From assembly GCA_907163375.1 (NCBI GenBank), contig CAJQUW010002130.1, positions 62,001 to 126,000 of the forward strand: DNA of 64,000 nucleotides, read 5' to 3'. Each line of letters starts with the position of its first letter. Within the stretch, counting starts at the first letter, position 1. The notes below the pieces were generated by a model, which was given only the letters and a program-made list of their open reading frames with translations, ran no database searches and had not been told where the DNA came from. The position numbers and the translations under genes are program-made. The stretch comes from Prostheceraeus crozeri (taxonomy: Eukaryota; Platyhelminthes; Polycladida; Euryleptidae). This document shows, piece after piece, positions 1 to 9,782 of this stretch.

Positions 1-1650
1 CTGAATCCATGGAATTCCAAGGTTTCAAATCTAAAAATGAAAATAAATCTATGGAAACCTAGATATTCTAGATCTCCAAGAATACAGAATCCCAAATCTA
101 TGGTTGAATATATCAATTATGTTTGTCAATGTTGATATCATTACATACAGTTCTATAAATATGTTATAAATGCCTCGATATCGGATCCAAATGGCCAAAT
201 ATCCTCGTGGCTTCGCCACTCGGACATTCTGACCATTTAAATCCTCTATCGAGGCATTTATCATATACATAATAGATATTTTGGAATAAATTGTACTCGT
301 AAGCTTGAAAAAATGACATGGCATCTAAAAGAGTGCAAAGAACGAGCTTCAGCTTTAGTTTTCCTAGTTTTTTATCCAAATTGCTTTGCTGCATAGACTA
401 TTTTGTGATATGTATTTCTGGCTGTTCATCCCTTTCACGCTTGAAGATTATCAACGGATATTCACTGAATCTAATTACTAAGAGCAGCAAATAAAGTAGG
501 GCTACATGCAATCATTGTATGACGATCGGCTCTTTCCAATGTTGCCTCAAAAGTTATATTTTGAGGTGAATTCATTATGATGATCTATGACATTGAAATT
601 TCTTTAATTTACACGGAATTATACATGTACGTGGAGAGATCTTATCGGCACCTGCTAAGAGGCCTGTGGTGGATTCGTGTCCACAGTCTCGGTTTCTATG
701 GGTGTCTGTTGAGTCTCGATGTAGGGAAGATGCTGTAAAGATGGTAATCAACCTCTTGACGGCTGGAATGGATATGAATTCAGCTTGAGATCGATCCAAA
801 TACGAAATATTTACTGATTTGAAGAGGAAAAAGACGATTTTTAGTTTTCATTGCATAAATCGCGGTTAAAAAATGTGAAGCACGTAATTGTACATGTGTT
901 GAGATAATTTCACAAATGAATGATTAAAATTAAGAAAATGAATAAATCGTTTGAAATGGAAGCAATTTATCACTCAATAATTTATTGCGCTGTGCTGTAG
1001 AAAAACACGAGGCAGCTTTCACTCGGCAACGTGATTATCCAGTTTCATGTCATCGAGGCAAGATTTTCTACCAGCTGACCTTTAACTCAGCAACCAAAAG
1101 AAATTGAAGAATTTCTGATCACCTGAGAGATAGAATAAAGAAAATGAAAGAATTGTGAACGTCTGTCTTGTGCAGTGATTTTATATTAAACTGTGTACAA
1201 TTGTTTGACGTCACAGTTTTGGTGAGATTGTAATATTCATATGGTTGAATGCCATCAAATTGACCTTCCCCATGAATTGACAAAATTTGGAAATATGAGA
1301 CTCTCAAATCAATTAAAATATCAAAATTCAATTGAAATGAAAGCATTTTTGCCGAGTGTGTTTGCATTACCGAACAACAAGAGCTTATAAAGAATGACTT
1401 CTTTGAAAAGATATCTTTTCATTTTCTTCAAAATTTGACATGCGATTTAAGATTTGATAGTTTCTCTTTGCATACATTCATGCAATAATGTCTGCTACCC
1501 AACATGCACACTATCGCGTAGGATACTATCTAAGGAGACTAAAGATGCCATCTAAAGATACTATCTAAAAAAAGTATTAGATGTTTTTTAAAACAGATGA
1601 GGTTTCCATTAGTGATCGAGCAACTACATTGTAAAATAAATGCTTTTAAA
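1..1650. other. unannotated AT-rich DNA
   Basis: I see no gene, RNA gene or bounded element. Open frames are short, lack splice-site context and resemble no family I know. Around 1516-1570 the phrase 'actatctaa' recurs at short spacing, probably a decayed simple repeat. Confidence 0.5.
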
Positions 1651-1882
1651 ACCTGGTTATGCATGCATTATCGTCGCTTGTGCTCAAAATTCTTTTATGC
1701 CAAGAATTCAAAGGACCTAGTTTTCAAAGGAGCCATGCTTTTAAACAAGAGCATTTAGTGCTGATATAAATATGATTGTAAAGCCCTGCTCTCTAGCTTG
1801 CTCCAAACCGTGTTTTCAAGTACGTTTTCAAGCTGCGTCTAAAAATATGCTCTTAAAATGCGTCAACCCCTTATAACCAGGT
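1651..1882. repeat. possible small MITE with 10-bp inverted ends
   Basis: The segment begins ACCTGGTTAT and ends ATAACCAGGT, a perfect 10-bp inverted pair about 230 bp apart. There is weak further similarity inside the ends, around GCTC and TTTTA blocks. No convincing target duplication is visible (flanks gcttttaaa and ccatgaaat differ). It carries no coding sequence. The pairing could be coincidence. Confidence 0.3.
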
Positions 1883-4383
1883 CCATGAAATTGATTAGTA
1901 TGATAAAGCTTTGCTCATAGGCTATATTGCCAGAGAGACAAATGTGAAAGCCTTGAATACTACTTAGAGATATAGTCGATGCGGTCAAATACAAGTAGTA
2001 TGATGTAGACACTTGACATAGTAAACTGACGAACGGTATCATCGACTGAAGAGCTTATCGACAGTACAGATCCTCTATTTCATTCAATGAAACAGTTTTG
2101 GAGCCCACCGATTCTTTTGATAGTCTGTTCAACTGACAGGAAAAGATGCGAAATAATTGTAATTGAAGAAAACAAAAAATCCTATACATTACTTATCATG
2201 CTTCTTCGTTCTAACACAGTTTTAGCATGTTTTTTAACCCAACAGACACTTCGACTAATTTATAGGCCTAGTCGGCTGGTTAATAGAAACTTCCTTCGAC
2301 TCAGCGGACATTTTTAAATCACATAGCATCGAAGCTGAGACAAATGCAAATTTTTGAATGCATCTCTTATTCAATTTGTGTTCGTCATTCACTTCAACAA
2401 GTCTTCAATCGTAATTTCAAGCATCTCTCCCTCTGTTGTGACCTTCTGATTGTAGAAAATTGTCTCAACACTAGAATATTGGAAGATATTTTGCTATTGA
2501 GCCATAAGCTGCACTTTTGACTGACGACAATTTTTCGTTTTATCTTAGAATACGATGTCGTTAGCGTTTGAATTACTTATGATACCTCTCTTGACAAGGA
2601 CCGGCTTATTCGGAAGACATTGAACTTTGGGGTCTATATGCACAGTCAGGAAGCAAGTTGTGTGACTCATGGCCCTGTGAACTTATAAGTGATAGCCCGC
2701 TGAAGACAGAAAGTGTGGGTGCTTGAAGCTCTGATGAAATTCGCTCCACCAGGGTTCCACTGAGGGCTTCCTTTATTTCTGTTGTTGGAAATCATCAAGG
2801 AAGCAGCACTATTCTTCCCTGCTTTGACTATGGTCATCACTCTGGTCACTTCTCTCCTTTGCCTTGCTAAAGATTAGTGCAAAAACAATCAAATTGCAAT
2901 CATTACTTCATTAAAATGATACTTAATTGCAATTTAAACTGACATTTTCTGTTGACTGTATCAGATGTTCACTGCACTCCTATAATCTCAAGCATTTATC
3001 GTGCAATTGAATGAGTAGTTGGTCTGTTATTACAATGCTACGTCTCAGTGTAGAATTGAAGGCAGTATTATTATCACTTCAATAGTTTGCGTGAGTCAGA
3101 GTAGCAAAATGTCTTCAATGTCTGGAGATCATAATAAGTGATTGTACTTCAAATTTTGATATTATCAATCAACAGACATTGGAATTTGGAGCTACTATGG
3201 CCAGCTTCCGATTATCCATCAATTAACGACCATCCTTGTAGGCCTGTAATTACTAGGGACCATTATATGATGGAATAATCATTATTGACCTTTCCGGGAT
3301 CCCTGCCCATTGAGCACTCACCATCATGAGCATTTGAGGATTCAGTTTCCAGTTATTATATAATTCCTTTGATCAAGGGGACAAAGAGATTCGGATCGCT
3401 GTCTTTTTCAACTTTCCATTTGCCTCCTACCAACTCTGAAGAATTAGCGCACAATCTGCTTCATAGCGACAACCTATACATCAGATTAAGGAGGAGGAGG
3501 AGGAATCCCCAAGAAAACCAATTACAATTCTAGCGCTTCCGCATTCGCTTCCTTTTCACAGCTTCCGCTAAATAGATGTGCTACGAATTTCAGACAAGAT
3601 AAGAATAGCACTGAATGTGGTGCGCTTGAAAATTGAGAAATTATGCAACCGAAAATAAAGCATTTTCAACGTGAGCCTAACAGCTTGTGGTTTTACAGTT
3701 TCTCAACCAAAACGCGGGAAAGCAATGTAATCAGTAGTTTCAATTGCACCATCAGGAGATGTCAGTCCGCCTGTTCTTATAACGGACAAATGCCAGTCAG
3801 GCGTAAGGCTACATAGTCATTATACAACATCAATGTCGCTTTCTTATCAAGCAAATAATTTTTTTCTAAATGTATAGTCTGGATTAAGGTGTTGAAGAAT
3901 AATTCCCGTACAGATTAATAAGTGTGTCTAATGATCTACTCTCAGGAACCTTAGAATTCGGTTTATTTTGGAATTTCGCTTTTATGGAATGACCCCATAC
4001 ATGTCTTTCAAATTTTGTAGACAAATAAAATCTACTAGTAGACCTATATCAAGCGCTCGATAGATAAAGGACATACCATCAACTAAAAAGTGGTATAAAT
4101 AAACTGATGTCTGAACTAGCTACCTGCGTTGTCAGTGTAGCGAGCACAGACTTGAGCATCTGTCTCGAAGTAGCGTGTTCGATTTCTCCAGGATGATTTG
4201 AATTTGATGATGTGAGAGATGATTCATTCCAGCTTGGTTGATGTGATAGTGAAAGGGTATCTGTAAATACCAATGCAGGTGCTCTAGAAAATATTCTAAA
4301 ATGTTTTCCCCTGGAATATGCATGTGTAGCCTACATGTACACCAACTTATTTACCAGAATTGGGGGCTGAATGAGGCTAGGTA
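1883..4383. other. unannotated DNA
   Basis: No recognisable gene or bounded element. A short GGA run lies near 3488-3504. The frame on the minus strand at 2667-2849 is 60 codons with no family resemblance that I can name. Confidence 0.5.
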
Positions 4384-4480
4384 ATGCTCCTCTCCTTAAA
4401 GGGCTCGTCAGTGCGGTTCGGAATGTGCCAAACAAGTTCAAGATGTCTAGAATGACTGAAGAAGCTGAATTAAACAAATG
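4384..4480 (+). repeat. dispersed repeat X, copy 1
   Basis: This block resembles 21725-21810. Both carry 'agggctcgtca', a 'tgcggYtcgga' word and a later 'ctgaasaagctga' word in the same order and spacing. The plus-strand frames through the two copies also read alike (KGLVSAVRN here, QGLVNAARI there), with a Met-rich stretch following. I do not recognise the family. It may be a fragment of an unidentified transposon or an untranslated region. Confidence 0.4.
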
Positions 4481-5105
4481 TTTTGTTCTTCATTTTTTCA
4501 CTTTACGACAGCGCAAGGAAATTCTAACAAAATGTATCAGGAAACAGGATATGCTCGAACTCAGAGAATGTCTGTCCTGTAAATATGAACGAAAATTCTC
4601 AGAGAATTGTAGTGAGTGGAAATTGTCAGGAGAGAAGCTACTCCCTACACAATTACTTTTTTTTAAACAATTTCTGATTCTAAAATTGTTGATTCTTTTT
4701 GTGCAAGGCAAAGTTTAAATATGTAAAGAATGAATGCGAGACTTTGAAAATTCTAGAGTTATTTTCAACACAGCTTTTCAGAGTCAGGTGATAAGTCAAG
4801 AATAGAACAATTTCGTCTTTTTGTATACGTAGGACAGAATTTCCGCACTTGTAAACAAATTCTTCCGATAATAGTAGAAAGATTCTATTTTTATCCTCCC
4901 ACAAGCTCACTAGTTAATTATTGAAGGAGATGTGTATCTTGAGTATGCAACAGTTGTGTTTCTTCTCATGTTAGTGAGATAAAATAGGTTTAAATAGTGG
5001 TAGCTCGAATGCTGTTGTTAAAGTAACGTTAACATGTGTGCAGCAGCATAGTATTTCACTTTGTTGTCGTCTCACGCTCTTCCGATGCACACGAGCTCTG
5101 ATATC
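4481..5105. other. unannotated DNA
   Basis: Open frames exist on both strands (4371-4718 plus, 4680-4910 minus) but have no family resemblance or splice context. Nothing else is seen. Confidence 0.45.
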
Positions 5106-5113
5106 TTTACAGC

Positions 5114-5616
5114 CACAGAATTAGATTGTTTAATCGTATCACTTTGCTAGAAGTGCAAACTGATTCAAACAGATGGCATATGCAGGAACTTAATAAGTGG
5201 GCAAAAAGAAATTTTTAATACCTTGCAGAGATAGGAAAAATAGTCGTGCGTCGCTTGCGGATTGTTGTGGATTCCCTCAAAATGCTCCGATCGCGGCGAT
5301 TCCCTCAGATTCGAAGAATTCAGATCATTGCGCAAAAGTTTTCTCGATAATGTTGGGCCTCCGATCATAATTAAAAGTTAGCAGGTGCATGAAAAAACGT
5401 TCACAAACTTCTCTGTAGAACTTGACATCGTCTGTGTCTCTTTGCTGTTTGATCCGGTTGATAACAATCACTGAAACTTTGCACAATTTGGCGTGTTTAA
5501 TGTTGAACTGGCTGCTCATTGTTCGATTGCTATGGTATTTAGTCAGGAGATTGTGCCATTTCACTTACGTTACATGTCCCAATGCTTCTCTTCTAAGTCA
5601 AACGGAAGAAAATTTT
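5114..5616 (+). mobile_element. CACAGAATTA-family element, copy A (right end lost)
   Basis: The left end CACAGAATTAG matches five other copies in this window, and the body aligns by eye with copies at 42139 and 26714 (the latter reversed): a 'gcaggaactt' block, a 'gtcgtgcgtcgcttgcgg' block, then 'cagatcattgcgca' and 'ggctgctcattgttcgat'. The final 30 bp or so, including the right inverted repeat, is replaced by sequence leading into a mariner relic. The 8 bp before the left end are tttacagc, which equals the 8 bp after copy E at 42648-42655. The element is non-autonomous; its superfamily is unknown. Confidence 0.75.
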
Positions 5617-5649
5617 TCAAAACGACAACCGGACAAAATTTTAGGCCTA

Positions 5650-5975
5650 CCAGAAAATATGAGGTCGCAACATGACAAAGCGAGGCCCCATACTTCCATT
5701 GCAACCACTCAATACATTTCAAAGAAAAATATTCGACTCTTGAGACAACCACCACATTCAGAAGATACCAATTTGTGTGATCATTACATGTTTCCGCGTC
5801 TCGAATCACTTCGTGGCAGTTTTGATTCCCATGACGATATTAAACAATTTCTTGACGCGCACCTGCAAATACTTTACAGTGCATAGAATGAAGCAGGCAT
5901 TCCAAAATTCCATGCCTCACATGGAAAAAATCATTAACGCATATCACAAATTCAAATTATTTATTCAAATTTATT
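5650..5975 (+). pseudogene. mariner-like transposase C-terminal relic
   Basis: A plus-strand frame reads HDKARPHTS, then RQPPHSEDTNLCDHYMFPRL, then LRGSFDSHDDIKQFLDAH. This follows the order of the C-terminal half of mariner transposases: the second catalytic Asp in the HDNARPHT motif, the PPYSPDLAP-type motif with the last catalytic Asp, then the LFP.L...LRG..F tail. The frame stops at 5884-5886; shortly downstream another frame gives a few residues resembling the extreme C-terminus. The N-terminal DNA-binding half and first catalytic Asp are absent, and no terminal repeats are evident. It abuts truncated copy A, so either insertion or deletion joined the two. It is a dead fragment. Confidence 0.7.
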
Positions 5976-6644
5976 GATTTCAAGTAGATGAAAAGAAATA
6001 CAAGCATATATTTGCGGCACAGGCATAGAAGAGCATGCAAGAGAAAAGATTTTTTCAGCTCGTTTTTTTGTGATGCAGACTATACAAATTTCATTCCGGC
6101 TATGGTCATAGAGAAATTTCAAGTTCAAAGCGAATAATTTTCGATACTTGAAAGAAACCAAAACAAATTTTGATTTAAACCGGTCTTTACTAATATTGAT
6201 CTGACCTGCTTCACGCCGTGCTGCCATCTGCTGAGTTATACTTTTCAAAATGAGCAGGGAGAATGAATCAACCCCCTCCTGACATCGACGCACTTCACAG
6301 AGCCAGGCGATAATGCCGTTGACACAAAATATCAAGAAAGAGCGGTAGTGGTTATTAAAATTTAATTGCAATCAATTTTTGGCAAGCAATCAATCCATTT
6401 TTGTGGAAGCAATGAAGTAACAATCAATGAATACAATTACTTGATGGGAGCAATCAATTAATTGCTGGTAATTGGTGCATTCAATTAGTGACTTGAGGAG
6501 ACCAATTAGGCGTACATGAAATACATGATGTGAATATTCATAAATTTCATTGCAGACTTAAATTGATGCTTCATAATTACAGTTTCATATAAGTAGTTAA
6601 ACAACTCCGAACGACGGATCGATTGACGGTGCTAAAACTTGGAG
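5976..6644. other. unannotated DNA with AATTA/CAATCA-rich stretch
   Basis: 6360-6500 is unusually rich in caatcaa and aattaattg words, a motif cluster that recurs elsewhere in the window. No gene is seen; the minus frame at 5961-6371 has no recognised family. Confidence 0.45.
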
Positions 6645-7440
6645 GATATGATGTTTGCGAGAACGTCGTAATTAAATCTCGAAGATCATGTTATTAAATG
6701 TTTATTCTACCCACAGAATTAAATATTTTGTTTATCTGCTTCGGTTTGCTAGAAGTGTGATTAATACGAAATGGACGGCACATTGACTAACCTAGTAGGT
6801 GGGTAAAAAGAAATTCCTAATACCTTACAGAGATAGGAAAAAAAGTCGTGCGTCGCTTGCGGATTAATGTGAGTTCAAGCGAAGTGCTTCGATTGCCAAA
6901 ATTCCTTCAGATTCGAAGGATTCAGATCATTGCGCACAAGTTTTCTCCATAATGTTGGCCCTTCCGATCATTATTAAAGAAACTAGCAGGCGTACGAAAA
7001 CTAGTTCACTTGATGTTTTCACATCCTCTCCTGGGCATTTCTCACTGTATAGTGCATACACTGAATCGAATGTCAGCTAGATGATGTGTATTTTGGTGTG
7101 TGCAAAGTGATATCACAGCACGCATGCTTCTCTCAATGGCTCTGGTGTCCTCTGCTGACAGCTTATTGCTTGCCATATTTCCAATAGCAAGCGATCCCTG
7201 AATTATCCATTCGAGAAGGAGCAAGTTTTCTAATTCGGAGATGTGCCATTTCAATATTAAGGTTACATACAATTCTTCCTTTCTAGGAAACCGAAGCGCG
7301 CGCAGATGAATATAATTCTGTGATTCTACCGGTTTCCGATAGGAGTGGAATAGCTGTTCCACTCCTATCCGAAACCGGTAGAATAAACATTTAATAACAT
7401 CATCTTCGAGATTTAATTACAACCTTCTCGTAAACATCAT
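6645..7440. repeat. large near-perfect palindrome, split by copy B
   Basis: Removing 6712-7322 plus one 8-bp duplication joins 6645-6711 to 7331-7353, and this composite is the reverse complement of 7354-7440. The arms are about 88 bp with roughly six mismatches by eye, and the centre (around 7353) has essentially no loop. The two halves still adjacent at 7323-7384 pair in 27 of 28 positions. The same 18-bp word, atgcttcataattacagt, occurs in direct orientation at 6566-6583 and 7441-7458, the second copy directly abutting the right arm. It is probably a foldback-type MITE or a hairpin-generated palindrome. Confidence 0.8.
6712..7322 (+). mobile_element. CACAGAATTA-family element, copy B, with 8-bp TSD
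   Basis: The element is bounded by a perfect 10-bp inverted repeat (CACAGAATTA / TAATTCTGTG) and by the direct duplication attctacc at 6704-6711 and 7323-7330. The left 300 bp or so and the last 100 bp match the other copies, including 'gtcgtgcgtcgcttgcgg' and 'tcctttctag'. The middle, about 7020-7225, is different and longer than in the other copies, which makes it 611 bp instead of about 510-520. A minus frame running 7362-7042 crosses the right terminus into the palindrome, so it is not a natural gene. Superfamily is uncertain: an 8-bp duplication fits hAT or P, but the termini are not typical hAT. Confidence 0.85.
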
Positions 7441-7458
7441 ATGCTTCATAATTACAGT

Positions 7459-8350
7459 GATAATCGATTATTGAAACAAGCGAATGAATAATGCGCACTT
7501 ACAACAGAACATAAAATGGCATAATAATAAAAATATGGTAATACTGATATACTAAATGCGTTAGGCTCCAAAACGTTCCTTATTAGAATCTTGAGAGAGA
7601 TCAGTTGTAATTAAGATGTGCTTAGCAAGCTATGAAGAACCATTGAAAGAGGGATGTTTTTTCTACGAATGAGTGATAATGGATATTAGTCAAATAAAGA
7701 CCTTACCCATTACAGCACAAATCAGTCAATTGATTGCAATGTCTTTGAGAGAAGCTTTCAATTAATTGCGACCAATTACTGGCAACTGATTTCTGATGAC
7801 CCCTGAAATGCATTCTATGATATAACTTCCGCACCCATAGCGAGTCCTTTAGCTCTTCTACACTGCACTACGCCGTTCGGGAAATCGTTTTCCCTTTGAT
7901 GATTTTCTTCATGAGGAGGAGAACAATTGTCCACCTGTTAATTATTCATGCAACAGTTTAAACAATGTGACTGAAAACCGTTCTCTTCCGTCACGTCTAA
8001 TAGTTGCATGTCATCGCAGGTGAATCAAAATTTTGGGAGTTGTCTTCTCCAACCTCAAGAGGAATGTTCATCAGAGGAAATTGACAGGACGCCTCGAGGT
8101 ATATTTGCAATGCACGCAAGTTTTTATTGTCTTAAATGCACGTATTCCTGTATTTTTTAAAGTGATCCCTTCTTATCTGAAAATGAGCTTATCTCCGCAC
8201 CACACTCTGAGAGCGTTGAGTTCCCAAAGGGGACAACTTGTAGTTATTTAAACATCGCTTAGAGGTTGTATTGGTTTGGCGTTTCATTTTCGATGATGGC
8301 ATTCACCTCAACTTACATGCACTTTGTTATAATCATTTTATTGCAGCTTA
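7459..8350. other. unannotated DNA
   Basis: 7715-7790 holds another cluster of attgattgcaat / aattaattg words. No gene is seen; the 72-codon plus frame at 8033-8251 has no known resemblance. Confidence 0.45.
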
Positions 8351-8358
8351 TCCATGAA

Positions 8359-9774
8359 TAGACTTACCAGATTTCTAGAGACTCTAACCCGGGAATTTTT
8401 ATCTTTTGAGAGGTGAATTCGGGACCAAAACCGGGACGCTCTAATTAATTAAAAGCTTATTAATGAAAAGTTTATAAAGTCAAATTATTCCTTATTTTAG
8501 GGCACTGAAGTCAGCAGTTATTTAGCAGTGGATTTTTAGAAATAATTTATTCAGTCTTGATTTTCCACAAGACTAATGAAAAATGAACCAGGAATTTGTT
8601 CATCACATCAGTTTTCAAAAATTCCTATCGGATTTCTATCGACCTAAATTCCAAATTATAATAAAAAATTTCACTGAGAGATTAACTGATGCCTTCCTGA
8701 TCATATTCACGATTTTGTTCACACCAAACAACAGCGCATTCCTATTCTAAGAACAATTCCAGATTTTGTTCACCACATGTGGACTCCCTCACAGCCTACG
8801 ACTCACTACCAGCAAAAATATAGAAGAAATCAACGACATTATTATATTTTCATGTATTGGTACTTCCTGACGCCAAACTACACTTTGATCACACTAAACA
8901 ACAACGCATTCCTATTCTTAGAACAATTCCAAATTTTGCTCACCACATCTGGACTCCCTCACAACCCTACAAGACTCACTACCAGCATAAACTCGACATT
9001 ATTATATTTTCACTTAATGATGCTTCCTAACGCCAATGTTGTTGATTTCTTCTATGTCTATGCTGGTAGTGAGTCTTGTAGGTCTGTGAGGGAGTCCAAA
9101 TGTGGTGAACAAAATCTGGAATTGTTCTTAGAATAGGAATGCGCTGTTGTTTGGTGTGAACAAAATCGTGAATATGATCAGGAAAGCATCAGTTAATCTC
9201 TCAGTGAATTTTTTTATTAAAATTTAGAATTTCACCCTAATCCGATAGGAATTTTTGAAAACTGATGTGATGAACAAATTCCTGGTTCATTTTTCATTAG
9301 TCTTGTGGAAAATCACGACTAAACAAATTATTTCTAAAAATCCACTGCTAAATCTACTGCTAGCTTCACTGCCTTCTCCTTTTCAAAAGAAAAACAAGTG
9401 TTGAAATTGTATAAATGTAATATTTTTAAAAGTACAACTCACATAATGATGTATAGCTGTCGTTTCATTTCATTTGTTTAAAGTGTATTTTTCGTCGGAT
9501 CGTAGTTTTCTCAGAAAAGACTTGTGGTTTTTAATTTTGTTGTGGAATTCTCTGCAACTCAAATTAATGTTAAATTCGATATATAAAATATTATATATTT
9601 GATTTATGAAAATTGAATATTTAGTATAACAATAAGTTAATTTCAGATGAAAAAGAATCAAAACTGAAAGTATTTTATTTCATCAAAAATTGACTGGGAC
9701 AAAAGTGACAACCGGCCGGGACCCCGGGACACAAAAAGCAAAACCGGTGCTGTCCTGGTCGTCTGGTAAGTCTA
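8359..9774. mobile_element. hAT-like non-autonomous element with internal foldback
   Basis: The element begins TAGACTTACCAGA and ends TCTGGTAAGTCTA, a perfect 13-bp inverted repeat, and is flanked by the perfect 8-bp duplication tccatgaa at 8351-8358 and 9775-9782. An 8-bp duplication with TAG-type ends fits the hAT superfamily. Close to both termini lie CCCGGG/CCGGGAC words. Inside, 8521-8840 pairs with 9037-9352 as a long imperfect inverted repeat. The spacer between them (8885-9036) is a third, direct copy of about 150 bp of the left arm. No transposase frame is present, so it would depend on an enzyme supplied elsewhere. The right flank of the foldback (9384-9690) is AT-rich and has no partner on the left. 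Confidence 0.85.
8521..9352. repeat. internal inverted repeat of the hAT-like element, with third copy
   Basis: The left arm 8521-8840 and right arm 9037-9352 are about 315-320 bp and pair over nearly their full length; the pairing may extend to about 9383. Marker words are 'tttagcagtggatttttaga' on the left and its complement on the right. Words such as 'gcgcattcctattc' and 'ggactccctcaca' occur in both arms and again, in left-arm orientation, at 8885-9036. So the centre holds a direct duplication of the inner part of the left arm. Confidence 0.85.
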
Positions 9775-9782
9775 TCCATGAA

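Noticed and set aside
5422-5886. 154-codon plus-strand gene
   Set aside because: Its first half is antisense to copy A of the CACAGAATTA family; only the last part (from about 5650) is mariner-like.
7042-7362. 106-codon minus-strand gene
   Set aside because: The frame starts in the palindrome and crosses the right terminus of element B, so it cannot predate the insertion and has no family resemblance.
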